From the NCBI GenBank assembly GCA_004557315.1, contig SFEH01000057.1, positions 1-13,471 of the forward strand: a stretch of DNA of 13,471 nucleotides, in the 5' to 3' direction. Of this stretch, positions 5,728 to 13,471 are shown piece by piece. Under the pieces are notes generated by a model. The model did not search any database, was not told the origin of the DNA, and was given only the letters and a program-made list of their open reading frames with translations. Each line of letters starts with the position of its first letter. The first letter of the stretch is position 1. This DNA comes from Bacteroidales bacterium. Its GTDB lineage: Bacteria > Bacteroidota > Bacteroidia > Bacteroidales > UBA3663. The translations under genes and the position numbers were made by a program.

Positions 5728-6306
5728 ATGGCAAAACCAACCATTTCACAACCTACGGCTGCTGACGAAAAACTGCTCCAGTCTGTAGTAAACAACGAAA
5801 AGTCAGTTGTGGTTGTCCGCAATAAGAAATTTCGCGTCGGTTCTCTGTACAACGACACAATCGACTGGGTTAGCAATATCCTCGTAAAGAACGGAGATAC
5901 TGCCGACACGGACAGGGCGACACGATGCAAGGCGGCTGCTGCAATGGCACTCAACGGATTCTTCCGTCTCCGTCTCTTTTACTGGTTCTTGTGGCGGTGG
6001 TACTTCTATGTGCGACAATATACTGACGAGGAACTGCAACCTTTGTTTGCTGAGTTCACAAAAAAAGTTTCAGCGATGTGGGCGAGTTACTGCATCAATA
6101 CCATATCGCTGACCGATGCGAGAAACACAAAGATGCAGATGACGAGGGAGGAAGCCGAGCATTTCCGAGCCGTACTTTCTATGGCGCAGCGTGGAGCGCG
6201 GGCGCAAGTCAGCAAGGAGGCTGCAAGTTCCCCTACCTCATCAACCCAAGATACTTCTTCTTCGGACTCATCGAGGTCAAGTGCTGGGGGTACAGGTGCG
6301 GTTTGA
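5728..6306 (+). CDS. Tail assembly chaperone, short form (gpG-like)
   Basis: This is the unshifted 192-residue product. It lies between the tail tube and tape measure genes, where siphoviruses encode a chaperone that coats the tape measure protein during tail assembly. Residues 1-40 are polar. An unusual aromatic stretch, FFRLRLFYWFLWRWYFYVRQ, spans about residues 78-97; it is rich in Trp, Phe and Tyr and interspersed with Arg, so an amphipathic helix is likelier than a membrane anchor. The ribosomal slip site encodes the Lys-Lys at residues 112-113. Beyond it come about 50 ordinary residues, then a low-complexity Ser-rich tail from about 164. It ends in TGA, while the other complete genes in the window end in TAA. 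No separate promoter is visible after the terminator. Confidence 0.75.
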   Translation: MAKPTISQPTAADEKLLQSVVNNEKSVVVVRNKKFRVGSLYNDTIDWVSNILVKNGDTADTDRATRCKAAAAMALNGFFRLRLFYWFLWRWYFYVRQYTDEELQPLFAEFTKKVSAMWASYCINTISLTDARNTKMQMTREEAEHFRAVLSMAQRGARAQVSKEAASSPTSSTQDTSSSDSSRSSAGGTGAV

Positions 6307-6536
6307 CGAGAGCGCAGGTTGACCTTCTGTTGGCAGACCAGCCAGTAGTTGATTACGTCAGCAGCAAGAAGGGTGGCAAGCGAGGCAAGGGCAAGAGCGC
6401 GGAAAATCCTACAAGGCACAACGTGAGTGACTATGAGGCTATGACTGCCCAAGAACACCTCGAAGAGTTGCGTGCAAGCGGTCGCGGTACGCTGGATTTG
6501 TCGCAGTTTGATTTCGGTTCACAAAAACCAACATAA
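5728..6536 (+). CDS. Tail assembly chaperone, -1 frameshift fusion (gpGT-like)
   Basis: Ribosomes that slip back one base on A AAA AAA (6060-6066) leave the first frame after 113 codons. They continue from AGT at 6066-6068 in the overlapping frame to TAA at 6534-6536, giving about 269 residues. The overlapping frame is open only from 6054, because TGA lies at 6051-6053, so the slip site sits at its very beginning. The clearly protein-like part is downstream: PRYFFFGLIEVKCWGYRCGL, then RAQVDLLLADQPVVDY, a Lys and Gly-rich linker, and DLSQFDF near the end. It has no good independent start. In lambda the matching T extension binds the tail tube protein while the G part binds the tape measure. 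The exact slip point is inferred. Confidence 0.75.
6060..6112 (+). promoter_or_regulatory. Programmed -1 frameshift signal: slippery heptamer plus hairpin
   Basis: The heptamer A AAA AAA (6060-6066, followed by G) is in the correct phase for slippage (ACA AAA AAA GTT). Three bases later, 6070-6081 (TCAGCGATGTGG) pairs with 6101-6112 (CCATATCGCTGA) in a 12-bp stem with one G-U pair and a 19-base loop. The spacer is a little shorter than the usual 5-9, but it becomes 5 if the two lowest pairs open. Loop bases 6092-6096 (GCATC) can also match GATGC at 6115-6119, but the two-base connector is too short to span the full stem. Lys is mostly AAG in this window, so two AAA codons here are unusual. 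Confidence 0.8.
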
Positions 6537-6551
6537 AAAAAATAAATTCCT

Positions 6552-9500
6552 ATGTCAAACATTGTTGTAGATATAGATGATAGAGCGTTCCAACAGAAAG
6601 CGAGGGACATTCAACAGAAGCTCGCGGAACTGGAGAAGGGAAAGACTATATCTTTGAATGCAGAGATTAACGAGAAATCGTTGACCGACATATCTGCAAA
6701 GATACAGGCAATCGCAGACAAGGCAAAGAGTATCACCTTTGATGCGGACTTCTCAAAGTCTTCCGCTACCATCAGCAACCTTTCTATCAAGGATGGCGCA
6801 CTTGACGCAATCGTCAAGTCCGTAACGGATGCTATCGAGAAGACTCCGCTCAAGCCCAAGATTGACACTACGCACATTCGCAATGAGGTGCAGAATGCAA
6901 TCAAGGAGGCTATCAAGAATGGTTCTCTCGACTTGTCCAAGGAGGTACAGAATGCAATGAGCAAGGGAGGTCGCAGTGTCAAGATTCAACTCGACAAGAC
7001 CGACCTTGCCAATCAGATAACCGCTGCCCTCAGCAAGAAGGGAGTCATCAGGATTGGCGATATTACCGCTGACAGACAGAGGTTGACAGACAGCATTTCC
7101 AAGGCTCTTGCTGGTCATACCTTCCAAATCAACGTGGGTATCTCTCAAGCGCAGGCGAGGGCGGCTGTCGCACAGGCACTGGCGGGCGCACAGGTAAGCG
7201 TGCAGGGTGCTGCTGGTGCTGCTCAAAACCTCTCTATGCACGTTGGCAATGCTGCAAAGAACGGACGCGCACTGAGTGACCAGATGAAGACTACCACACA
7301 GATTGCAACCTTGCTTGGCAATACCTTTGGCAATCTCTTTGCATCCTATGCGGTAAAGTCGTTCCTTGAGGACATCGTTAAAATCGGTGGCGAACTTGAG
7401 AAGCAGAAACTCGCTATGGAGTCCATAATGGGTGACTCGTACAAGGCTCAGGAGACCTATAGCAAGGTATCGCGGCTCTCAATGATTTCTCCATTCAATG
7501 TAGAGGACTTGCTCAAGTACACCAAGCAGCTCAATGCGTTCGGTATCAAGTATAACGAGTTGTACGACACTACCAAGCGTCTTTCGGATATTGCTGCTGC
7601 CGTAGGTGTCAGCTTCGGTCGTATCGCTTACGAGTACGGACAGACCTCTGCTCGTGGCTGGCTTGACGGACGAGAGTTGCGTATGTTCGCCAACAGCGGT
7701 ATTCCTCTCTTGCAGAAACTTGCCGACCATTATTCAAGACTCCGAAACGAGATTGTCACTACGGCACAAGTCCGAGAAATGGTCACTGACAGGCAGGTGT
7801 CGTTCGAGGACGTGAAATCCGTGCTCTGGGATATGACGAACGAGGGTGGCGAGTTCTTCCAGATGCAGGAGGTAATGGCAGAGTCACTTGCTGCCAAGTA
7901 TGCCAACCTTGCGAATGCTTGGAACTTGATGCTTGGTCGTATGGCTGAGGGTACGAGTGGCGGTATTCTCAAGCGTGTTGCAGAGATTCTTACTGCTATC
8001 GTTGACCATTTTGAGAAACTGATTGCATCACTTGCAGGTATTGCTCCTCTCTATGTCGCATTCAAGCTTGCATCTTATGGCGCGTCCGCTGCCATTGCTA
8101 TGGAGACCGCTGCATTGGAAGGAGAAACTGCCGCAACCGAACTCAACACCGCTGCAAAGATTCGCAGTGTAGGCATAATGAACAGCCTTGGGGTTGCCAT
8201 AAGAAAGATGGGTGCTTCACTCTGGGCAGTGATAGGTAACTGGTGGTCTGTAGGCTTCGCTGCTGCTGCCGCTATCGGTTATGCCATCGGTCACTACAGA
8301 GAGAAGATGCAGGAGATTGAACAGATCAATCAAGCACTTCGGGATAGAGCGAATGATGGCTTGAAAAACCTTGAGTCCCTCCAGTCGAAACTTGACGAGA
8401 TTTTCGGAGAGAACAAGACCTATGAGGCTAAGGTATCTGTAACTACGGACGAGGCTACGACTGCTCTCACTGGCATCCAAAGCACTGGTTCTGCTTCAAC
8501 TTCCGAAGACTCAATTCCATCTGCGAGTGCCTACTGGGAAGATGCCGAGACTGCCGCTGCTGAATACGAGGCAGAAATCAAGCGTATCGAAGAGGAGGAG
8601 AAGGCTGCTTTCGATGCTCTCAGCAACCGCGAGAAGATTGCAGTCCTTGAGCGTGACTTGCAGTACAACAAGGAAGCGGCACAGAGCGAACTCGACTATC
8701 TCTATCAAAAGAAAGAGGAACTTGAAGACCTGCTTGCCCTTGAGGAAGAGAACAGAGATTTGGAAGACCCCGAAAGGCTGAGGTCGCGACTCCAGTCCGT
8801 GATAGAGGAAATAGACTCAATCGAACGTGTCCAGTCTGCGATGTTTGACAGCATCCAGAGTCTGCGCAGTGCCGACCTCTCGCCAGCGGAGATTGAACTA
8901 CAGAACCTCGCCACTGCCGCCTATGGCGCAAAAAGTGCCATTGAAATGGCTGAGGCTGAACTTGTCCGTCTTGAAGATGAGCGCAAGTCTGCCCTTGACG
9001 CATACTATGAAGCGAAAGACGAGTATGGTATGGGTTCGGAGCAATTTCTCGCTGCCAACGAGCGTTTTGAGAAAGTCAATGAGGCTATCCGTGAACAGGA
9101 ACAACTCATTACTGACTGCAATGCGATAATTGACGAGTACGCGCAAAAGATTACGCGACCTCTCAGTGTCCGTGGCATCGACTATTCGATGATTGAAGAC
9201 GCTCCTTGGTATGGCACTGCCGAGGCTGAGAGTGCTGGAGAGGCTGCTGCTGAGGCATTTGTCGAAGGTGTCGTTGCTGCCGATTCTCTGTCGGTAATAC
9301 CCGACTCCATTCAGTCTGCTGGTGAGAGTGTAATCGAGAGCGTTGCCGAGGCTACAGAAGAGGCAATCGAAGAGGTCTCTGCGGCTGCAAGCGAAGGTAC
9401 TGCCGATGTTGTTTTCTCTATCAGCGACTCTACGAGAGAGGCTATCAATCGTCTGTCGGCTGCCCAGCGCAAGTCTATACGCGAGGAAATGCTCAGTTAT

Positions 9501-12500
9501 CTCAAGGATTATGACCCCGATGTAAATAAAACCCTCAACGCTGTCTATTCACGCAATGGGGATGGCTCGTTCATTTACGATGAGATTGAGCAACTTGCCA
9601 TGCTCAAGCAAGCATACGATGAGACTCATGCCGCGTACAAGAATATGGCTAAGATGGATGGTGTTCTTGAGAGCGCAAATCAGCAAACTGGCAACTTCTG
9701 GTTTGATGATACGGCTTTCGAGCAAGTCAAGCGTTATCAAGACTACTTTGAGTCTCGTCTTGGTCAGTCAAGGAAGAGCGTTGAGTCACATTATGCCGCT
9801 ATGAGCGAGGCGATGCGCGAATTGGCAAAGGAATATCCGCAACTCCTTGGAAAAATCAAGGATGGTGACGAGGAGCGCAACATGACCCTAAGTGAACAGA
9901 TTGACTGGCTAACCAAGCATGGAAATGCTATGGCGAAATTCGGCAGTATTGTTAGCAAAATCAACAATACCGCTGGTAAGTCGTTCCAGCTATTTAAGGA
10001 TAGATTCTACGAAATGGGCGATGCTGCTCTTGAGTCCGAAGAGGACATCAGGAAATTCGCAGATTCCGTCCAGTCACAGATGGAGGCTCTTGGCTATGAC
10101 CTCAACAATGGCGAGGTAAAGAAAATGCTCAAGATTAAGTTGGACGCACAACTCAATACTAGCAGCATTACTTCGGAGGCTGCAAAGCAACTCGTCTTCC
10201 AAGAGTTTGTCCGCAGAAAGATGATTATCGACACTGAGGTGCTTACTGGTACTGAGGGCAGTTCCGACACGGAGATACAGAAGGCTGCACGCAAGGCAAT
10301 CGAGGGTATGAATAGCAGTGTTTCCAGTGAAGCATCAAAGACTATCTACACGAAGATTGAGCGCGACATCATCAACGGCTCTGCGACCCGTGCGGATATG
10401 GCTTCAAAACTCCGTGACCGCTATTCCAAGATTAACACCGAGAAGAAGAGTTATGCTGCCGACACCAAGGAATACAAGGAGTTGGAAATGGAGGCACAGG
10501 CACTCGAAAGGATTGCTGCTGCTACCAAGGTTCGACTCGACAACGTGCGCGGTCTTGGCAGTAGTCACAAGAAGGATGCTCAACTGGAGGAATGGAAAGA
10601 GCAAGTCAAACTCTATCGCGAGGCTTATCAAGAGTACAAGAAATGGTTTGACCTCTACCACGATTCTGCCAAGGCACTCGAAAAGACCAAGAACAATCCG
10701 CTCTATGCAGGTATCGAGAATCCAAACCAAATCCGAGAGAACCTTTCACGGATTGCTGACGATATTGCATCGAAGAAGGGCAATGACTCTGCCCGCGGCA
10801 AGTACGAGGTAGATGTTCGCGGTATCATCAACGGCATTGACTACGATGCAGAAAAGCAGAGACTCCAAGACTTCCTCAGCAATGTCACAGAGCAAATCAA
10901 CGCCGAGGCTAAGAAATGGGACATCTACAAGAAGATGTTTGAGGTCACTGGCAATCAGTCAGAGTCCCTTTCATTCGCTCAAATCGGCACTGGCAAAGTA
11001 CCGCAGGTCTGGGACTACCAAGCAAGGGTGATGAAGGAAGCCTTCGAGAAGGAGTTTGCCAATGTGGACTTCTCTAAACTCATTGAAGACAAGGACATTT
11101 GGGGTCTTTCGGATGCTGACGCTATGACCGCTTTCGGCAATGGCGAACTCTACAGGCAGTGGAAGGCTCTCAAAGACCACATCGAGAAGACTGGTATCGA
11201 GTATCTTGGCAATGCTGCCACTCTTCGCAAGAATACACAGACTGTCCAAGAAAGGATTGATGCCGAGAATGCCCGATACAAGGATGAGCTTGAAAAAGCA
11301 GTTAAAATTGGAGCATCCGAGCAAACTCTTTCCGACATTGACACCAATCATCAGAACAGGCTCAACGAACTCAAGGATGAACTCTTCCAGCTTGAGCCAG
11401 TGTACCGACAGGTTCTTGAAGGTACTCTTGGTATGACGAGGACTGAGATTGATGCTCTGTATCAGCGTTGCAAGGAACTTCTTGCTCTCATTGATGCTAC
11501 CAAGCAGGAGGTTCGTGACCAAGACGGCAAACTCACTGGCTACCGCTACAAGAGGCAGGACGGTTCGGAAGGCTTCATAAACAAGAAGACCTACGATAAC
11601 CTCTACAACAATGCCACTGGAGGCTCTAAGTCGGGCAGCACCAATGCCAACTGGAAGAACTGGGGTAGCAAGTTCAAGCGTACCGAGCAAGACAAGGACG
11701 GAAAAACCACCGAAAAGTTTGACTTACAGAACACTATGGGACAAATATCAAGTCTTATGGGTTCTATGCAGAGTCTTGGCGGTCTGTTTGACACCCTTGG
11801 TCTTGAGGACGAGGCTGGTTCTCTTGGCACTATCATGAACTCTCTCCAAGCGGGTATGACCATTGCTGAGGGTTATTTCAGTGGAGACCCATCCAAGATG
11901 CTTGAGGGGGCAATACAGCTCGTCACTACTCTCGCGCAGGTTCACGACAACAAGCTCAATGCCGCTATCGAGGCATCCAAGGCACGAGTGGAAGACTTGA
12001 AGGGTGCATACGAGCAAGTGGAGAGCGCACTTGAGTCCGTAGCATTCAGCGGTACTGCCGCCCTTGAGAAACTTGCTGCCGCTGAGGCTAAGTTGACCGC
12101 TCAGTTGAAGGCTGTGGGATTGTCGCTTACCCAAACGGAGAAGGCTGCATACAAGGCATACCAGACTGGCGGCTCTTCAAGCTTTGTTGACCTCTACAAG
12201 GAACTTGACGCTGCTATGAACAAGTACAACTCAAGCATGGCTGAGTACGAAAAGTGGAGCAAGAAGATAAAGGTCATTGGCGGTATCGGTGGTGTTATCA
12301 GCGGAGGCGATATTGGCACTCTTGGAGTTGTTACTACCTCGCTTCTTCCAGTCGCCAATACCATAAGTCTCATCGACAATACGCTTGGTGTGCTGCAAGG
12401 CAAATGGAAATCCGACTACGGATGGAACTTCCTTACTGGCGGTGCTTTCGGAGTCTTCAAGAGCATATTCGGAGGCAACAAGGCAAGGGAGGCTGCTCAG

Positions 12501-13451
12501 GCTGCAACCGCTGAGATTAACCGCGTGAACGAGGCTCTTGCAGACCTTGCACGGCTTGGCATCAACCAAGACTCATACCTTAACGCTACCGACCTTGGAA
12601 AGGCTCTTATGGGTCAGTATTCCAATCTCGTTCAGCAACGTATGGAACTTGAGGAACAGCTCTACAATGAGAATGCCAAGAAAAAGTCCGACAAGAACAT
12701 AATGGAGGACTACAAAGACCAAATCGCGGAACTCAACACGCAGATTGCCGAATACCTTGAGACCGTGGCAAGGGAACTCTACGAACTCGACCTAACCCAA
12801 TGGTCTAAGAACATTGCAGAGGCTATCGCAGACGCTTTCCGTGATGGTACTTCCGAGGTTCAAGCGTTCGAGGATGCAGTCAACGATATGCTGGAAAATG
12901 TAGCAAACAACATTATTGCTCTTGGTGTTATCCAGCCTTACATTGACAAGTTGAAGAAACACATCTTCGGAGACCCGAACGACCCGAATGATACTGGTTT
13001 GATGGGAATTGAAGACCCCAATGCCCGAATGACCGCTATCACCAAGTATCTCAGCGAGTGGCGCGATGCAAACGGAAAGGCTATCTCCGATGAGGTCAAT
13101 TCTTACCTTGAGTCATTCAAGCAGATGGGACTCTTTCAAGGCAACGTCAGCGGCACTTCCGCAAGCATTGAGGGTATCACTGCCGAGCAAGCGGACATTC
13201 TCGCTGCATACCTCAATGGAATCCGTCTTGATACGAATGCTCTCCGCTTGATTATGGAGAAATTAGGGTACGAGGACATTGAAGGAATCCGAGACGTACT
13301 TGACTCCCAGTTGCGCCAACTTGAAACCATTGCCGACAATACCTATCGTACCGCTATCGCTGCTGAGGCTATCCAGCGTTCGGTGGATGATATGTATGAT
13401 GACATTCACGGAGTTGTCCTTGGCTCTAAGGAGTTCCACACAATACTTTAA
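6552..13451 (+). CDS. Tail tape measure protein
   Basis: At 2299 residues this is by far the largest gene. It sets tail length, occupies the tube lumen and is ejected with the DNA. The first 270 residues are polar and helical. Residues about 275-460 resemble the conserved N-terminal tape measure domain, including EKQKLAMESIMGDSYKAQET, the segment LSMISPFNVEDLLKYTKQL and RGWLDGRELRMFANSGIPLL. Hydrophobic stretches lie at about 493-520 and 554-580, and another, Gly-rich, at about 1905-1950. Between them are long, charged, Glu, Lys and Ala-rich helical regions, clearly coiled-coil at about 675-850. I see no lysozyme, peptidase or transglycosylase motif. At about 0.15 nm per residue the tail would be near 345 nm. 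The start follows an A-rich 15-base gap after the chaperone. Confidence 0.93.
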   Translation: MSNIVVDIDDRAFQQKARDIQQKLAELEKGKTISLNAEINEKSLTDISAKIQAIADKAKSITFDADFSKSSATISNLSIKDGALDAIVKSVTDAIEKTPLKPKIDTTHIRNEVQNAIKEAIKNGSLDLSKEVQNAMSKGGRSVKIQLDKTDLANQITAALSKKGVIRIGDITADRQRLTDSISKALAGHTFQINVGISQAQARAAVAQALAGAQVSVQGAAGAAQNLSMHVGNAAKNGRALSDQMKTTTQIATLLGNTFGNLFASYAVKSFLEDIVKIGGELEKQKLAMESIMGDSYKAQETYSKVSRLSMISPFNVEDLLKYTKQLNAFGIKYNELYDTTKRLSDIAAAVGVSFGRIAYEYGQTSARGWLDGRELRMFANSGIPLLQKLADHYSRLRNEIVTTAQVREMVTDRQVSFEDVKSVLWDMTNEGGEFFQMQEVMAESLAAKYANLANAWNLMLGRMAEGTSGGILKRVAEILTAIVDHFEKLIASLAGIAPLYVAFKLASYGASAAIAMETAALEGETAATELNTAAKIRSVGIMNSLGVAIRKMGASLWAVIGNWWSVGFAAAAAIGYAIGHYREKMQEIEQINQALRDRANDGLKNLESLQSKLDEIFGENKTYEAKVSVTTDEATTALTGIQSTGSASTSEDSIPSASAYWEDAETAAAEYEAEIKRIEEEEKAAFDALSNREKIAVLERDLQYNKEAAQSELDYLYQKKEELEDLLALEEENRDLEDPERLRSRLQSVIEEIDSIERVQSAMFDSIQSLRSADLSPAEIELQNLATAAYGAKSAIEMAEAELVRLEDERKSALDAYYEAKDEYGMGSEQFLAANERFEKVNEAIREQEQLITDCNAIIDEYAQKITRPLSVRGIDYSMIEDAPWYGTAEAESAGEAAAEAFVEGVVAADSLSVIPDSIQSAGESVIESVAEATEEAIEEVSAAASEGTADVVFSISDSTREAINRLSAAQRKSIREEMLSYLKDYDPDVNKTLNAVYSRNGDGSFIYDEIEQLAMLKQAYDETHAAYKNMAKMDGVLESANQQTGNFWFDDTAFEQVKRYQDYFESRLGQSRKSVESHYAAMSEAMRELAKEYPQLLGKIKDGDEERNMTLSEQIDWLTKHGNAMAKFGSIVSKINNTAGKSFQLFKDRFYEMGDAALESEEDIRKFADSVQSQMEALGYDLNNGEVKKMLKIKLDAQLNTSSITSEAAKQLVFQEFVRRKMIIDTEVLTGTEGSSDTEIQKAARKAIEGMNSSVSSEASKTIYTKIERDIINGSATRADMASKLRDRYSKINTEKKSYAADTKEYKELEMEAQALERIAAATKVRLDNVRGLGSSHKKDAQLEEWKEQVKLYREAYQEYKKWFDLYHDSAKALEKTKNNPLYAGIENPNQIRENLSRIADDIASKKGNDSARGKYEVDVRGIINGIDYDAEKQRLQDFLSNVTEQINAEAKKWDIYKKMFEVTGNQSESLSFAQIGTGKVPQVWDYQARVMKEAFEKEFANVDFSKLIEDKDIWGLSDADAMTAFGNGELYRQWKALKDHIEKTGIEYLGNAATLRKNTQTVQERIDAENARYKDELEKAVKIGASEQTLSDIDTNHQNRLNELKDELFQLEPVYRQVLEGTLGMTRTEIDALYQRCKELLALIDATKQEVRDQDGKLTGYRYKRQDGSEGFINKKTYDNLYNNATGGSKSGSTNANWKNWGSKFKRTEQDKDGKTTEKFDLQNTMGQISSLMGSMQSLGGLFDTLGLEDEAGSLGTIMNSLQAGMTIAEGYFSGDPSKMLEGAIQLVTTLAQVHDNKLNAAIEASKARVEDLKGAYEQVESALESVAFSGTAALEKLAAAEAKLTAQLKAVGLSLTQTEKAAYKAYQTGGSSSFVDLYKELDAAMNKYNSSMAEYEKWSKKIKVIGGIGGVISGGDIGTLGVVTTSLLPVANTISLIDNTLGVLQGKWKSDYGWNFLTGGAFGVFKSIFGGNKAREAAQAATAEINRVNEALADLARLGINQDSYLNATDLGKALMGQYSNLVQQRMELEEQLYNENAKKKSDKNIMEDYKDQIAELNTQIAEYLETVARELYELDLTQWSKNIAEAIADAFRDGTSEVQAFEDAVNDMLENVANNIIALGVIQPYIDKLKKHIFGDPNDPNDTGLMGIEDPNARMTAITKYLSEWRDANGKAISDEVNSYLESFKQMGLFQGNVSGTSASIEGITAEQADILAAYLNGIRLDTNALRLIMEKLGYEDIEGIRDVLDSQLRQLETIADNTYRTAIAAEAIQRSVDDMYDDIHGVVLGSKEFHTIL

Positions 13452-13456
13452 CAACA

Positions 13457-13471
13457 ATGGGAGGGGACAAA
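13457..13471 (+). CDS. Start of the next tail gene (partial, 5 codons)
   Basis: An ATG lies 5 bases after the tape measure stop and is preceded by the A-rich leader AACAACA that most starts here share. Only MGGDK is visible before the window ends. In siphovirus modules the gene after the tape measure is usually the distal tail protein, but five codons cannot show this. Confidence 0.5.

Noticed and set aside
6070..6120. H-type pseudoknot at the frameshift site
   Set aside because: Loop bases 6092-6096 match 6115-6119, but only two bases link the strands across a 12-bp stem, which is sterically impossible unless the stem partly melts.
6228..6234. Later slip point on T TCC CCT
   Set aside because: It would join the most protein-like parts of both frames, but slippage needs a mismatch or G-U pair in the middle of the P-site codon and I found no downstream structure. 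The A AAA AAA site with its hairpin is much better.
8620..9003. 127-codon open frame on the minus strand in the tape measure gene
   Set aside because: It is a shadow of the biased codon use of the long coding frame; several similar ones occur along this gene on both strands.

Overview
The window is part of the late (structural) gene cluster of a tailed phage or prophage with a long, non-contractile tail, a siphovirus-type particle. All real genes read left to right. The host is probably a member of Bacteroidota, most likely Bacteroidales. The reasons are that start codons follow A-rich leaders without Shine-Dalgarno sequences, that the one promoter I can support has the Bacteroidota -7 box TAnnTTTG, and that TAA is the stop of nearly every gene. 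The host assignment is inference; no host gene is present.

Layout. Positions 1-345 are an AT-rich control region with no convincing gene. It carries five copies of the octamer TTGCTCAT around a predicted promoter. A tRNA with anticodon CAT follows at 346-417. Then come the head genes: a probable scaffolding protein (506-1237), a probable head decoration or fiber protein (1340-1990) and the major capsid protein (2039-3202). Next are four small connector and neck genes: adaptor (3258-3617), head-closure (3629-3988), gp10-like neck protein (3988-4659) and tail terminator (4659-5105). The tail tube gene (5134-5634) is followed by a strong intrinsic terminator (5674-5711). After it lie the tail assembly chaperone pair (5728-6536) and a 2299-residue tape measure protein (6552-13451). 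The first five codons of another gene close the window. The order scaffold, capsid, adaptor, stopper, neck, tail terminator, tube, chaperone, tape measure matches the lambda/HK97/SPP1 type of head-neck-tail module, and several small genes are named mainly from this order.

How the parts work together. One transcript starting near 231 would carry the tRNA and the head, neck and tube genes. The terminator after the tube gene should lower transcription of the chaperone and tape measure genes, which are needed in far fewer copies. Translation of the chaperone is controlled a second time by a -1 programmed frameshift site (A AAA AAA at 6060-6066) followed after 3 nt by a 12-bp hairpin. This should give a 192-residue protein and a 269-residue fusion, comparable to lambda gpG and gpGT. 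About 80 codons are then read in two frames.

The most notable items are the frameshift element with its long dual-coded region, the TTGCTCAT motif cluster at the promoter, the terminator inside the tail operon, and a tRNA mixing initiator and elongator features. Apart from these the window is an orderly structural module; I do not see a defence system, a toxin or another unknown multi-gene system in it.
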